Assembly: GCF_003201775.1 (NCBI RefSeq)
Contig: NZ_QJJZ01000018.1
Location: 1-64,000, forward strand
Length of the DNA stretch: 64,000 bases
From: Arenibacter sp. ARW7G5Y1
GTDB lineage: Bacteria; Bacteroidota; Bacteroidia; Flavobacteriales; Flavobacteriaceae
Reading direction: 5' to 3'
In this document: piece by piece, positions 54,060 to 63,518 of the stretch
Position numbering within the stretch: position 1 is the first letter of the stretch
Layout of the letters: the number at the start of each line of letters is the position of its first letter
Made by a program: the position numbers and the translations under genes
The notes under the pieces: model-generated
What the model was told of the DNA's origin: nothing
The model's input: only the letters and a program-made list of their open reading frames with translations
Database searches by the model: none

Positions 54060-54858
54060 AACAGGAGTTTCTGAATTGCTTTATGGAGTAATTCAAAAAC
54101 TTATGAATCATGAATTATTTGATAAATTCCTGCTTGGTGGAGGGACCAACTTGGCCATAAAGTACAATCATAGGGTCTCAACGGACATTGATTTGTTTTC
54201 AACAGAAATAGTAGGCACCAACCATCTCTCTGAGATTTGTCATTTCTTGGAAAATGAATTTGGCAAAGAAAACACCATCATAAACAAAAAAAATTTTGGA
54301 TCTGAACAGCTATCGCATTTGGAAATCTTCTTGAAAAAAGAAGTTATCAAGATTGATATCATCCAAAATCTGAAATTACTGCACGAACCATGTGTTATTG
54401 ATGGAATAAGACTCATAAGCGATCATGACATAGGAGCACTTAAACTTTTGGCAGCTGCTGACAGAGGCAATCAAAAGGATTTTTATGACCTTTACCTTTT
54501 AACCGAAAAAAACTCATTGGGTTTTTACTACGGTATGCTAAGGAAAAGACAGGATACTTTTAATAAGATAGAGGATAGAACCATTTTTGATATCCAAAAT
54601 GGTAGGCCACTTGAAGATTTGAAAAAGGATGCCACATGTCTTGGCGATTTCTCAAAAGCTGGCGATAGGAGTAATTCAGGTAATAGGGTAATACTCACGG
54701 AAGAATCGACCATAAAATTTGATTGGCCCGTTTTAAGGGATAAATGGTTGAAAAAGGTTCAGGAATTTGCCCAAGAGGAAGGACTACAATTCAGACGCAC
54801 CGATTCAAAAAGAAAGCCCAAAAGCTTTTTTGGTAAGTTTCGATTTTCAAGAGGTTAA
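54052..54858 (+). CDS. AbiEii/AbiGii-type nucleotidyltransferase toxin
   Basis: A 268-residue member of the AbiEii/DUF1814 family, which modifies tRNA or other targets by nucleotidyl transfer. The key GGTNLAIKYNHR then STDIDLFS motif is at about residues 28-49, a second Asp lies in IKIDII (about 103), and DIGALKLLAAADRGNQKDFYDLYLL at about 125-149 is the C-terminal signature. With the 8-base overlapped DUF6922 gene it makes a type IV toxin-antitoxin module that may stabilise the element or block phage. It sits between the coupling protein and the tra operon. Confidence 0.9.
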   Translation: MHKTGVSELLYGVIQKLMNHELFDKFLLGGGTNLAIKYNHRVSTDIDLFSTEIVGTNHLSEICHFLENEFGKENTIINKKNFGSEQLSHLEIFLKKEVIKIDIIQNLKLLHEPCVIDGIRLISDHDIGALKLLAAADRGNQKDFYDLYLLTEKNSLGFYYGMLRKRQDTFNKIEDRTIFDIQNGRPLEDLKKDATCLGDFSKAGDRSNSGNRVILTEESTIKFDWPVLRDKWLKKVQEFAQEEGLQFRRTDSKRKPKSFFGKFRFSRG

Positions 54859-55058
54859 TTCAGAGGTTTGGTTTCAAATTAACAAATTCCTTTTAAAATC
54901 ATTAATTTGACACTCTTTGTACGGTAAGGATTTACTGAAAATCAATAGTTTATATAAAATAGAATTTTAGCCCAAAGCCACGGTTGGACGAAAGTCTCCT
55001 TTCACTTAACTGTAACCTCATTGGGAGTTTGGTTTTATTACATTTAAATTCAGGTAGA

Positions 55059-55880
55059 TTATCTCAATTTCAAAATTAGATCCCTATCCCCATTCAACTC
55101 TTCTAGTTTCACCAATAGGCTCTCGCGTGCTCCCAGAGTAAATTTGGTATACACACTTACAAACTGTACTGACCGGTCTCTGAGAACCACTTTTGGTATT
55201 TGAAACTTATAGACAGGGAAGAGGTGCGTTTCCTGATAGGAGGACTTACGCTTATTATTGCCGTTCACTTTGTATAGGTCCAGAGAATTGATCTCGAAAT
55301 CTATTTGGGAACCGTTCTCAATTTCAAAGACCACGTAGACCTCATTGAGATAATAGATACTTTTTGTCATGCGGACCGTGACGCCATCCTTATATTTTAT
55401 TTGGTCAAAAGGCCTGGGATTTCGAAGCAATTGGGCGCAGAGTTTTGGATAGTCCAAAGTCTTATCATTGATAGGGACAGTATCCGAGTCAGCCATGCAC
55501 AAATTTCCCTTGGAGTCCATGGAGGGACCGGTCCTTTCATGACCAATTCTGTCGGAGATATCAATGAAATAGTTCAGCTTTTCAAGCTTTTGGGAATACC
55601 ATAGCAAAAAGGAATATACACTACCATTCTGGGTTACTACCAATAGATTGCTTTCTTCCCCTAGTGTGGCCTGTAGCAACCCAAGGTTCTGTGCCCTTTC
55701 CCTATTGAAGCTGAAGGCGTAATTGGAAGAACCGGTAATTCCCTGCCGGATGGGATCGGGAAAGAACATGGAAACGGTCATTTGTTCGTTGGCAAATATG
55801 GTGTCGGTAACTTTTACATTTTGCGCCTCCACAGAGGCCATAAAGATCAACAGACCTAAAAAGGTTATGGATTTTTTCAT
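55059..55880 (-). CDS. traN: Conjugation protein TraN (VirB9-like)
   Basis: A 273-residue secreted protein with signal peptide (MKKSITFLGLLIFMASVEA) and a TraN/DUF4138 fold (beta-rich, FADPIRQGITGSSNYAF-type start region, YKFQIPKVVLRDRSVQF at about 215-231). It is the outer-membrane-ring component of the mating channel. It is the last gene of the minus-strand tra operon, 12 bp after traM. Confidence 0.9.
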   Translation of the reverse strand: MKKSITFLGLLIFMASVEAQNVKVTDTIFANEQMTVSMFFPDPIRQGITGSSNYAFSFNRERAQNLGLLQATLGEESNLLVVTQNGSVYSFLLWYSQKLEKLNYFIDISDRIGHERTGPSMDSKGNLCMADSDTVPINDKTLDYPKLCAQLLRNPRPFDQIKYKDGVTVRMTKSIYYLNEVYVVFEIENGSQIDFEINSLDLYKVNGNNKRKSSYQETHLFPVYKFQIPKVVLRDRSVQFVSVYTKFTLGARESLLVKLEELNGDRDLILKLR

Positions 55881-55892
55881 TGGTGTATGGAT

Positions 55893-56825
55893 TTATGGCC
55901 CCTCGGGAGCCTTTAAAATGAGTTTGTAATTGTTGAGCACGGCCACTTTAGTCTTTCTGTGGCCCCGTTGAAAGACTTTTTTGATACCGCTTACCTGTGG
56001 AACCCCGGCGATATTGATATCGTCCAGGACATCATCGACCACCTCGTTGGCCACTTCCCCCCTTATACTGTTCTCCACATAAATGCCCTCCAGTCCATCC
56101 TGGAGGTCGAAAGCTTTCATCTTCACAGGAATATGGTCTATATTGTCAATCTTGAGGAGTGTCCTGTTCGGCTTAAAATTGACGATGCCGTAGACCAAGG
56201 TATTTTTGGGAATCATTGTGTTGCCCAATTGGATTTCTTGAAGTAGTCGCATTTGCAAACGGCTGTTGGCCCTTACCACTTGATTGCCGTCCACCTCTAC
56301 CAAAACATTTGGCGGATCGGGAGCATAGGATAATGGATCGGATTTAGGGTCGGCAGCAAAAAAGAGTTGGTGCTCCAATGCCCGTTCCTTGGTAGTAAGG
56401 GATTCTACAACTTCCTTTACGATAGTATCCTTGGCCATGGGCTCAGCTGCCTTATTTTTTTGTGTTTCCACCTTCCGATACCTGCTTTGCGAATAATCGA
56501 TCCGGCCTTGGCTGTAGATGCTGTCCACGATACGCTGTTTATCCCTATCCATAAAATCGGGATCATATACTCCAGTAGAATCCAGCAACCTTTCATCGTA
56601 AACACTAGGTGCATTTTTGACCCGTTCTTCGGGGATATTGTCCACGGCTTCCAGTTTGGAACGGTACTCGCTTTGTTGCTCCTCCAATTTGGGCACCTCG
56701 GTCTGTTTCAAGGGTTTCTCCGATTCATCCCCGTTGTCCATGACCATCATGGTATATCCCCCGATGAACAGAACAATGACGAGTATGACCGAACCAAATA
56801 CGATCTTGTTCCTTTCAATTTTCAT
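55893..56825 (-). CDS. traM: Conjugation protein TraM (VirB10-like)
   Basis: A 310-residue protein with one N-terminal membrane helix (about 9-26), a proline- and charge-rich linker, and a C-terminal domain (from about 180) with the TraM pattern GDGNQVVRAN, LRLLQEIQLGNTMIPKNTLVYG, and KTKVAVLNNYKLIL. It spans the periplasm to connect both membranes. It overlaps traK by 11 bases. Confidence 0.9.
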   Translation of the reverse strand: MKIERNKIVFGSVILVIVLFIGGYTMMVMDNGDESEKPLKQTEVPKLEEQQSEYRSKLEAVDNIPEERVKNAPSVYDERLLDSTGVYDPDFMDRDKQRIVDSIYSQGRIDYSQSRYRKVETQKNKAAEPMAKDTIVKEVVESLTTKERALEHQLFFAADPKSDPLSYAPDPPNVLVEVDGNQVVRANSRLQMRLLQEIQLGNTMIPKNTLVYGIVNFKPNRTLLKIDNIDHIPVKMKAFDLQDGLEGIYVENSIRGEVANEVVDDVLDDINIAGVPQVSGIKKVFQRGHRKTKVAVLNNYKLILKAPEGP

Positions 56826-57429
56826 CCTGTACTTTTTTTAAGGAGTTTTCGAAATAATTGGTGATCAATAGTCCATGGGTGTTTTTGGGAAAGTTGCGGT
56901 CCACATGGATCAAATTGCCCGTGGTCACCAATTCGTAGGTGTCCGTTACCTTGCCCCGATTGATCTCGAAGCGGGTAGTGGTACGAAAGGTATAGGGTTC
57001 TTGGGAAATCTCTATCTCGGATTCTATCTGGATGACCTTTTGCACCAGGGAGTACTGCAATAACCTGTTGTATACCCCATCCGATTTTTTCTGCCTGTAA
57101 AGGGCGTCCACGGAACTGTTGCCCAACCATAGGGCCTTCTCCAAGTTCTTTTGATAATTGCTCGGATCTATATTGTAGAAATAAGTGTGGAACAGTTCCA
57201 AATGGGACAAGACTTCTACGCCCAGATTTTCTTTTTGGGAAACCAATTTCAAGGGTATTACGTTCCCATCGGTATTTACCATAAAGGCCCTGTCGACCGT
57301 TTCCCGGTGCAGTTTTAAAACGGACAATATGGCTACGACACAGGTCACCGTCATGCCAATGACCAATGACCATACGATGAACCGGTTTTGGTCAAGTACC
57401 TTGTAGATATTTTTATAAGGTGTTTTCAT
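56815..57429 (-). CDS. traK: Conjugation protein TraK (VirB8-like)
   Basis: A 204-residue inner-membrane protein with one membrane helix (about 15-40) and a periplasmic VirB8-like domain (FHTYFYNIDPSNYQKNLEKALWLG at about 78-101; RTTTRFEINRGKVTDTY at about 150-166). It is a scaffold of the secretion channel. It lies 29 bp after traJ and overlaps traM. A traL gene, often placed between traK and traM, is not present. Confidence 0.92.
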   Translation of the reverse strand: MKTPYKNIYKVLDQNRFIVWSLVIGMTVTCVVAILSVLKLHRETVDRAFMVNTDGNVIPLKLVSQKENLGVEVLSHLELFHTYFYNIDPSNYQKNLEKALWLGNSSVDALYRQKKSDGVYNRLLQYSLVQKVIQIESEIEISQEPYTFRTTTRFEINRGKVTDTYELVTTGNLIHVDRNFPKNTHGLLITNYFENSLKKVQDEN

Positions 57430-57458
57430 TTTTGGTATTAGTAGTTTTTAACGGTAAT

Positions 57459-58301
57459 CTAAAGACCGCTGAACAGTTTCAGCGTAAACGAGATGGCCCG
57501 GCGGTACAGTTTGAATTTCAGGAACACGATAAATCCTATGGATCCCAATTGTATCAAGGGCGCGAAGAATTGGCTGCCCCAGTCCGTTCCGAAAAGGTCG
57601 GACCAAAAGTTGGTGTTCACCTCGGTATATAGAAGGTTGATAAAGACATTGACCAGAAAAAAGGCCGGCACCAGCATATAGACCCCTGCATAGAGCTTAA
57701 AAAAGTTATAGGCCATGGACCTGAACTTTTCAAACACGGCCAGGCTGATTACCAATGGAAAAAAGGCCTGCATGATCCCTAACAGAAAGAAACGTTCCGC
57801 CAAGAACAAGGGATAGATGAACAGGTCCATCAACCATAGGAACAGGCCGATAATGAAAGCCAATATCTTTAGGCCGAACAAGGGGGTGACCAAAGCCTCG
57901 TATAATAGGGCCATGGCCTTTTTGGCCGCTTCGATGGCCCCTACATCCTGCTCGATGTCGATTTCCTGCATCTGCAAGGGAAGTAGGGCAGGGGCCGTGT
58001 CCCTATATTGGGACTCTATGGCCACCAAAATAGCGTCGAAGACCCCCAAAACCTGAGTGGAAAAAATGACCAGAATGACAACCGCAAAATTCTTGGCCAG
58101 TTCCCCAGGGGTCAGTCCCCAGGTGTACCCTTCGTTATTGGCCACACCTTCATTGTACTTTTTTAGGATATTGATCAGAAAGAACAATACGGCAAGGGTC
58201 TTCATGCCCGTAATGGTGTACTGTGAAAAATCACTGTTCTTAATGGCTTGAAAAACAGTGTCCACGTATTCCAGTCCTATGTTTAAGGCTATCCCTGACA
58301 T
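57459..58301 (-). CDS. traJ: Conjugation protein TraJ (VirB6-like)
   Basis: A 280-residue polytopic inner-membrane protein with about six helices, typical of TraJ/VirB6 (LTPGELAKNFAVVILVIF; YPLFLAERFFLLGIMQAFFPLVIS; FKLYAGVYMLVPAFFLVN). It forms part of the channel base. It starts 3 bp after the traI stop. Confidence 0.88.
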   Translation of the reverse strand: MSGIALNIGLEYVDTVFQAIKNSDFSQYTITGMKTLAVLFFLINILKKYNEGVANNEGYTWGLTPGELAKNFAVVILVIFSTQVLGVFDAILVAIESQYRDTAPALLPLQMQEIDIEQDVGAIEAAKKAMALLYEALVTPLFGLKILAFIIGLFLWLMDLFIYPLFLAERFFLLGIMQAFFPLVISLAVFEKFRSMAYNFFKLYAGVYMLVPAFFLVNVFINLLYTEVNTNFWSDLFGTDWGSQFFAPLIQLGSIGFIVFLKFKLYRRAISFTLKLFSGL

Positions 58302-58304
58302 GTA

Positions 58305-58886
58305 TCAATAATTGGCCTTCCTACCGTTGATAACGGCCTGCATTTCCCTAAAGGCGATGATTTCCCTGTAGCGCCGTGTCTTGGACTCTATTTCGGCCAC
58401 CATTTCCTTGGATTGCAGTTCCTTTTTCTTGAGGATCGCAGCACGTTCCGCATCGGTCATTCTGAGGTTGTCACTGGATAGCACTTCTTCTATATAATCC
58501 ATGCCGGACAATGAGTTTTCGATGATGTCGTTGAATGAATCCGAGATTCGGGCAACTTCATCCGGTCTGATATAGGGAGAGCTGAATATTTCCCTGAGGT
58601 CGTCCTGTACGATATCGAACAGGCGTTGGTTGCTATTGGCCAGTTCCTTTACGGCCTTTAGCTGTTTGATGACATCGTTGACCTTGTTCACGTTCTCTTT
58701 CTGTTCCTTCAGAAATTTGACCGTCTTCAACAATTGTGAGGTCTGTTTGCCCGATTCCACCAAGGATTTCATAAAGGAGATGAAGTTGGTGTTGTCATAT
58801 ACCGGCATACCCTGGCAGGTAGCTCCTGCAGGCAATAAAAGGGCAAAAGCCAGTGCAATCGCCATTGTTCTGATTTTCTTTTTCAT
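58305..58886 (-). CDS. traI: Conjugation protein TraI (DUF4141/VirB5-like)
   Basis: A 193-residue secreted protein: signal peptide (MKKKIRTMAIALAFALLLP) followed by a helical domain (GKQTSQLLKTVKFLKEQKENVNKVNDVIKQLK) similar to the TraI/DUF4141 and VirB5 fold. In the mating channel it is expected at the pilus tip or periplasm. It begins 4 bp after the traG stop and ends 3 bp before traJ. Confidence 0.75.
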   Translation of the reverse strand: MKKKIRTMAIALAFALLLPAGATCQGMPVYDNTNFISFMKSLVESGKQTSQLLKTVKFLKEQKENVNKVNDVIKQLKAVKELANSNQRLFDIVQDDLREIFSSPYIRPDEVARISDSFNDIIENSLSGMDYIEEVLSSDNLRMTDAERAAILKKKELQSKEMVAEIESKTRRYREIIAFREMQAVINGRKANY

Positions 58887-58890
58887 AGTG

Positions 58891-61296
58891 TTATTTTTTT
58901 TGTGTTATAAATTCAGTTATTGCTTTCTCCATATTCCGGGTCTTATTATAAATAGCCATTATGGCCTCGTTTTCTTCGCCATCGGTTAGATAGGCAGCAT
59001 AGACTTCAGGGGGTACCTCCAACCTGAAAATGTTGCTTTCCTTGCCTATCTTGATGAACATTTCAGTGTACTTCCGTGGTCCTGAAAGATTGTTCTTGAT
59101 GGATTTCAATTGGTTCAGATCGTGGTTGGACAGGTTCAGCCTGTTCTTTAGTTCCCCATATCCTTTTTCGTTGTTCAGGCTATAGATGACTTGGGTGTTT
59201 TCCATTATACTGGCCGAAGTGGAATTGTTGGGCAATTGGTTGATGGATTGCAGGATGATCCCAATGGCCCCGTTCTGTTTGCGGATGGCCTGATAGTAGA
59301 ATTCCACGCTTTCCAGTACGTTTTCGAATTTGAGCTGTTTGGCAAACTCGTCGAAAAGGATAATTCCCTTTTCCGCTCGGTTTTTCCAAATGGTGCGTTG
59401 GATGGCGGACTTGATCAGTTTCAACATTACTGAAAGGATTTCCTTATTGTCCTTTACCTCGTCAAGCTCAAAAACGATCAAGCGTTTATCCTCGATCTTG
59501 AAGGTCTGGTCCTCGCTGACCTCGAAGAGGAAACTGTAAAGGCCATTGCCGACATATTCGGACATGATATGGAGAAAGCCGGGGATGTTGAAGTAATCGG
59601 CCTGTATCTTAAGTTCGTCCAACAAACTCTTTTGATTTTCCTCTATGAAACGATAGAAAGAATCCAGCGAATGGTTCTCCCTGACCATCTGATAATAATA
59701 TAGGAGTATCTTTTTAATGGAGACGGACTGCGCCTTGGTGGCCTTCAGCTCCGATGCCAATAGTTCAAAAAGGAATACCGAAAGATCCTCCAAGCGTTCT
59801 GGCCCCACATCGTCGGGATTTGATATAAAAAATGGATTGATGCCCAGGTTCTTTCCGCTCTCATATCTCAGTACGGTGTATTGTTCGGGATAAAGCTTTG
59901 CGAACTTGGTGTAGGACCCTCCAAGGTCGATGATGACCAGCCGGACGCCCGCCTCGAAGTATTGGCGCAGGATATTGTTGGCCAGGAAGGACTTGCCCTC
60001 GCCCGTTGGGGCGAAAATGGCAAAATTCCGTGCTTTGATCCTCTTTTTCCTTTCATCCCAGACATCCTTTAGGACAGGGATATTATGTTCCCGGTCGTTG
60101 AAAATGATTCCTGTAGCATCCGATTTGTAGTTGCTATTGTTGATATACAGGCACAGGGCATGTTTTAGGTCGGTCACATAAAGGTCCCCGTCAGAAAAAT
60201 TGGGGGAGAAACAGAAATAACTATTGAGGATATAATTTTTGCGTTCCTCCCCCCTGGGGTAGTAGGGGACCATATCGAGCTCCTTGAATTCGGTCCTTAT
60301 TTTCGAACCTATTTTTGCTAGGCTCTTGGCTTCGGGATGCCAATAGATGACATTGAGATGGCCCCGGATGATGCGAGAGCTATCATCGTTATTGATCTGG
60401 TCAAGGATATGTTGGATTTTTGCAAGTGTTACCTTGTTCTGGGAGCCGAAATTGGAACTTTTTTTCAGTTCTTCGACCTTCTTGTCCAACAGTTTGCGCC
60501 ATTTGTGCTTATCGTCCAGGTAGATAATCTGGTTTACGATATGGTTTTCGTTCAACCCAAGCCCCAGTCCATCGACAAACCCTTGATGGAACACAAAATC
60601 GTCCGAGGTAAACCGTTCATTGGTCTTGCTGCTCTGGACATTCTCCCCAAAGCATAGCTCACTGTTGATGACCAAAACATCAAATAGGTTCTGACCGATG
60701 GTAATCTTGGACCGGTCCAAAATTATGTCCGTATCAAAACCCTCGTTGAATCCATTGAAGTAGTTGTCGGTCAAGGATAGGATCTCCCTTTCGTTCAAGG
60801 GGGAAAACTGCATTTTTCGACTGTTGTTTATAAAGGAAACGGAATCGTTTACAGAGTCCATAAAACTTTTGATCCGATCGTCCATTTCCTGGGGAATCCC
60901 TTGTGGCACTTTAAGGAACGGGTTTACATATTTTGCGTTGTTCAATGCTTTGTTTTTGGTAAGGATAAAAAACAGAAAACACCTATGTTCTATGTACTCC
61001 CGACCTTTGAAATACTCATGGGTGGCCTTGGCCAGAAAGGTGGTATTGGGAAGGTTTTCAGAAGAGTATTGCTTCTTAAGGTAAACATCCTGTTTGTGGA
61101 TCACACATCCGATGGGCAAGTATTTGATGGCCTGGAACCAGTTACCATGGATGTCCTCAAAATCCTTCTCGGAAAGGGAATGGATTTCCGGCAAGGAACC
61201 CTCATAACACAGGATGACATTGCCATTATTGGCAAAGACAATATTGTCTCGTATATCCGCAATAGGATGGAGTGCCGATAGATTAATCTTGCCCAT
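58891..61296 (-). CDS. traG: Conjugation ATPase TraG (VirB4-like)
   Basis: An 801-residue motor ATPase of the type IV secretion system. The N-terminal half is the VirB4 substrate domain; Walker A is APTGEGKSF near residue 432, Walker B lies in IILFDEFAKQL near 648, and a conserved SINQLPNNS near 686 and NLSGPRKYTEMFIKIG near 737 follow. It powers channel assembly and transfer. It overlaps the end of traF by 14 bases. Confidence 0.95.
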   Translation of the reverse strand: MGKINLSALHPIADIRDNIVFANNGNVILCYEGSLPEIHSLSEKDFEDIHGNWFQAIKYLPIGCVIHKQDVYLKKQYSSENLPNTTFLAKATHEYFKGREYIEHRCFLFFILTKNKALNNAKYVNPFLKVPQGIPQEMDDRIKSFMDSVNDSVSFINNSRKMQFSPLNEREILSLTDNYFNGFNEGFDTDIILDRSKITIGQNLFDVLVINSELCFGENVQSSKTNERFTSDDFVFHQGFVDGLGLGLNENHIVNQIIYLDDKHKWRKLLDKKVEELKKSSNFGSQNKVTLAKIQHILDQINNDDSSRIIRGHLNVIYWHPEAKSLAKIGSKIRTEFKELDMVPYYPRGEERKNYILNSYFCFSPNFSDGDLYVTDLKHALCLYINNSNYKSDATGIIFNDREHNIPVLKDVWDERKKRIKARNFAIFAPTGEGKSFLANNILRQYFEAGVRLVIIDLGGSYTKFAKLYPEQYTVLRYESGKNLGINPFFISNPDDVGPERLEDLSVFLFELLASELKATKAQSVSIKKILLYYYQMVRENHSLDSFYRFIEENQKSLLDELKIQADYFNIPGFLHIMSEYVGNGLYSFLFEVSEDQTFKIEDKRLIVFELDEVKDNKEILSVMLKLIKSAIQRTIWKNRAEKGIILFDEFAKQLKFENVLESVEFYYQAIRKQNGAIGIILQSINQLPNNSTSASIMENTQVIYSLNNEKGYGELKNRLNLSNHDLNQLKSIKNNLSGPRKYTEMFIKIGKESNIFRLEVPPEVYAAYLTDGEENEAIMAIYNKTRNMEKAITEFITQKK

Positions 61297-61567
61297 AAGT
61301 AAGTAATGACGATTTCTTATTACTGATGATTTTTGGGAATATCTTCCAAATGGTAAAGGGCTGTGGGTTGTTTGTAATCCTGATCAAGGCTATATAAAGA
61401 GCAGCATTGAATACCATTACACCCATGATCATTGCGAGACTGAACGAGAAAATAATGACCATTAGAGAGCCGACCACGCAGATCATTTGCAGGGCAAAAA
61501 ACGAAATGGACAGGCCGAAAATCACGGCCTGTTTTCTAATGTTGCGATATACCTCGAACCTTTTCAT
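61283..61567 (-). CDS. traF: Conjugation protein TraF (VirB3-like, DUF4133)
   Basis: A 94-residue membrane protein with two helices (about 12-35 and 40-62), matching DUF4133/TraF (MKRFEVYRNIRKQAVIFGL, ALYIALIRITNN). It sits between traE and traG and overlaps both. Confidence 0.9.
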   Translation of the reverse strand: MKRFEVYRNIRKQAVIFGLSISFFALQMICVVGSLMVIIFSFSLAMIMGVMVFNAALYIALIRITNNPQPFTIWKIFPKIISNKKSSLLTYGQD

Positions 61568-61854
61568 TAGACGACAATTCCAATTAGGTAGGTAAAGATG
61601 CCGACCACGGCCCCTGCGATAAGAACGAATACCAAAACCCTGGTAATACCCTTTTTAAGATCTGAATTCTCTCCGAAGAAATGGCCGGCATTGAACAGGA
61701 AGCCAATAAGGAAGATGACCCCCAGGATAATGGGGAAGATGGTCCTTATGGTATCCGAAACATCGTTCACGGAATCTTCTATTCCCCCGATTTGAGCATA
61801 GGTTGACGCGGTCGTCATAAGTAATAGGAAAAGAGTTTTAAGTGGTTTGTTCAT
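61567..61854 (-). CDS. traE: Conjugation protein TraE (pilin-like, DUF4134)
   Basis: A 95-residue secreted or membrane pilin-like protein of the DUF4134 family with a signal peptide and two hydrophobic segments (IRTIFPIILGVIFLIGFLF; VLVFVLIAGAVVGIF). It is the first gene of the tra operon here; TraA-D, which precede it in Bacteroides elements, are not in view. Confidence 0.9.
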   Translation of the reverse strand: MNKPLKTLFLLLMTTASTYAQIGGIEDSVNDVSDTIRTIFPIILGVIFLIGFLFNAGHFFGENSDLKKGITRVLVFVLIAGAVVGIFTYLIGIVV

Positions 61855-62057
61855 GACTGTACGTTTTTTAATGCCTTCCCAATAATGCTGGAAAGACCGA
61901 TTGATGAATTATTCGTTATAGAATTTCTAAAGGATGGGGCAAATCGATTGGAATCGAATAAATTTTAACAGTCGAAAGCGTTAAAATTTCATGGTTTGGA
62001 AACGATTTAGGGGAAACGATGAAAATTGTGCAACACGCACTTTAAAATTCAGGCAGT
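61855..62057. promoter_or_regulatory. Divergent control region: tra operon and amidase
   Basis: About 200 bp between traE (minus) and the amidase (plus) must hold both promoters. AATCGATTGGAATCGAATAA shows a short ATCGA/TCGAT-type pair near 61944. No clear TAnnTTTG box. Confidence 0.35.
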
Positions 62058-62717
62058 ATGAAACGTTTTTGGATAGTTTGTCTTTGGATGGGATTTGCCT
62101 TGTTTTGTATTCCCATACAATCCCAAGAGACTAAAAGACCAATGGTCGTCCTTGATCCCGGACATGGGGGAGTGGATACCGGAGCGATTGGAGTTAATGG
62201 AATAAAGGAAAAAGATATTGTTTTGGAAGTTGCGAAGGAAGCCATCCAATTGAACAAAGAATTGTTTAGAAACACCCTAAATATCTATTTGACCAGATAT
62301 AAAGATACTTTGATTTCTTTGAGTGATAGGACCAGTTTGGTGAAAGCTCTACAACCTGATGTTTTTATTTCTATTCATTGCAATCAAGCAAAGAGGAAGA
62401 CGGCCCAAGGTATTGAGGTCTATGTGCAGCAACCAAATTCTAATACTGATTTTGATCTACAGTCCAAATCAGAAAACTTGTCGGATGCAATCTTGTCTGA
62501 ATTCGATATGGCTTTGGGGTTTAAAATTGGGGGTATGAAATACGCCAATTTTCAGGTGTTAAGGGATACCCAATACGTTTGTCCTGGCGTGTTGTTGGAG
62601 GTGGGGTTTTTGTCCAATTGGGAGGAGGCGGAGCATAGTAGGAAGAAGGAGGGTGTTGTGGGGTTTGCTATGGCGGTGCTACAGGTTTTATACCAGAATT
62701 TTAAATTACAGGGATAA
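62058..62717 (+). CDS. N-acetylmuramoyl-L-alanine amidase (Amidase_3)
   Basis: A 219-residue exported peptidoglycan amidase. The zinc ligands fit DPGHGGVDTGAIG (about 34-46), the downstream Glu in KEKDIVLEVAKE (about 52), and SIHCNQA (about 111-117). The C-terminal LLEVGFLSNWEEA (about 180-192) is also typical. On conjugative elements such enzymes open the cell wall for the mating channel, and its position divergent from traE fits that role. A chromosomal cell-wall enzyme remains possible. It ends 3 bp from the converging sigma gene. Confidence 0.9.
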   Translation: MKRFWIVCLWMGFALFCIPIQSQETKRPMVVLDPGHGGVDTGAIGVNGIKEKDIVLEVAKEAIQLNKELFRNTLNIYLTRYKDTLISLSDRTSLVKALQPDVFISIHCNQAKRKTAQGIEVYVQQPNSNTDFDLQSKSENLSDAILSEFDMALGFKIGGMKYANFQVLRDTQYVCPGVLLEVGFLSNWEEAEHSRKKEGVVGFAMAVLQVLYQNFKLQG

Positions 62718-62719
62718 AT

Positions 62720-63319
62720 TTAAAGATGGTTTTTTTTAGGACTCAACTTCAGTAATAGGAATAAAATAGTACTGATCTTGTCCTTTAATGTTTCTCGTAC
62801 TATACGGATAGCTTTTCCAATTTGTTTTTCGACGGTATTTACGGAAACATTTTGAAATTCGGCAATTTCAATATATGTGAGTCCTTCCTTTTTATTTAAT
62901 AAAAAAGTTTCTTTACATTTGGGGGGCAGGTGTTCTATTGTTTTCATCACCATGGCAACGAGCCTTTCGGATTTGTCAAAATCTTCTTCCTCCAGAACGG
63001 AATCCAAACCTTCGATATACTTTTTTTCCAAGGCGGTAATGGCAATATCCTTTCTATATTGATCAATAAATTCATTGTAGACGGATTTAAAGAGATAGCC
63101 TTTAATAGAAATATTCTGATTTAATTTTTCTCGTTGTTGCCACATTCTAACAATAACATTTTGTACAATATCTTCCGATCTGTAATCATCCCTGGCCAAG
63201 TTTTTCGCATAATCACATAGTTTTATATAGTAATGGTCCACCAGATAACTGTATGCTGCGGTATTGCCTTTTTTAAGGTGTTTAATAAGTTTTTTTTGAT
63301 CGGAATATATGTTTTCCAT
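62720..63319 (-). CDS. ECF RNA polymerase sigma factor
   Basis: A 199-residue ECF sigma factor. Region 2 (DYRSEDIVQNVIVRMWQQRE, about 45-64) and region 4 (EGLTYIEIAEFQNVSVNTVEKQIGKAIRIV, about 145-175) are clear, with a hydrophobic C-terminal tail (FLLLKLSPKK). It is divergent from a FecR-type gene 200 bp away, unlike the same-strand order of the locus at 14-16 kb. Confidence 0.9.
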   Translation of the reverse strand: MENIYSDQKKLIKHLKKGNTAAYSYLVDHYYIKLCDYAKNLARDDYRSEDIVQNVIVRMWQQREKLNQNISIKGYLFKSVYNEFIDQYRKDIAITALEKKYIEGLDSVLEEEDFDKSERLVAMVMKTIEHLPPKCKETFLLNKKEGLTYIEIAEFQNVSVNTVEKQIGKAIRIVRETLKDKISTILFLLLKLSPKKNHL

Positions 63320-63384
63320 AGTTGAAACCAGATTAAATAGTAAGCAAATGTAATTTTTTCCGCCAATTTAAAGGTGGCTTGTCA

Positions 63385-63508
63385 ATTTTAGCTTCGTTAT
63401 AAGGGTAATATTGCCATTACATTTTAGAAAGATTATATGTCCGATTGACTTATTTATAAAATATTTTATGAATAAATGGTGGTATAAGAATTTTGGCTTC
63501 GTTATAGG
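63385..63508 (+). repeat. Direct repeat in the sigma/FecR divergent region
   Basis: ATTTTAGCTTCGTTATAAGG (63385-63404) and ATTTTGGCTTCGTTATAGG (63490-63508) differ in two bases and one gap, 105 bp apart. The right copy is 11 bp before the FecR start, the left copy 66 bp from the sigma start. They may be promoter or operator sites for the sigma factor. Confidence 0.5.
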
Positions 63509-63518
63509 TATATATATT

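Noticed and set aside
61908-61925. TTCGTTATA at the tra promoter, matching the FecR-region repeat
   Set aside because: Only nine bases shared in AT-rich DNA; chance is likely.
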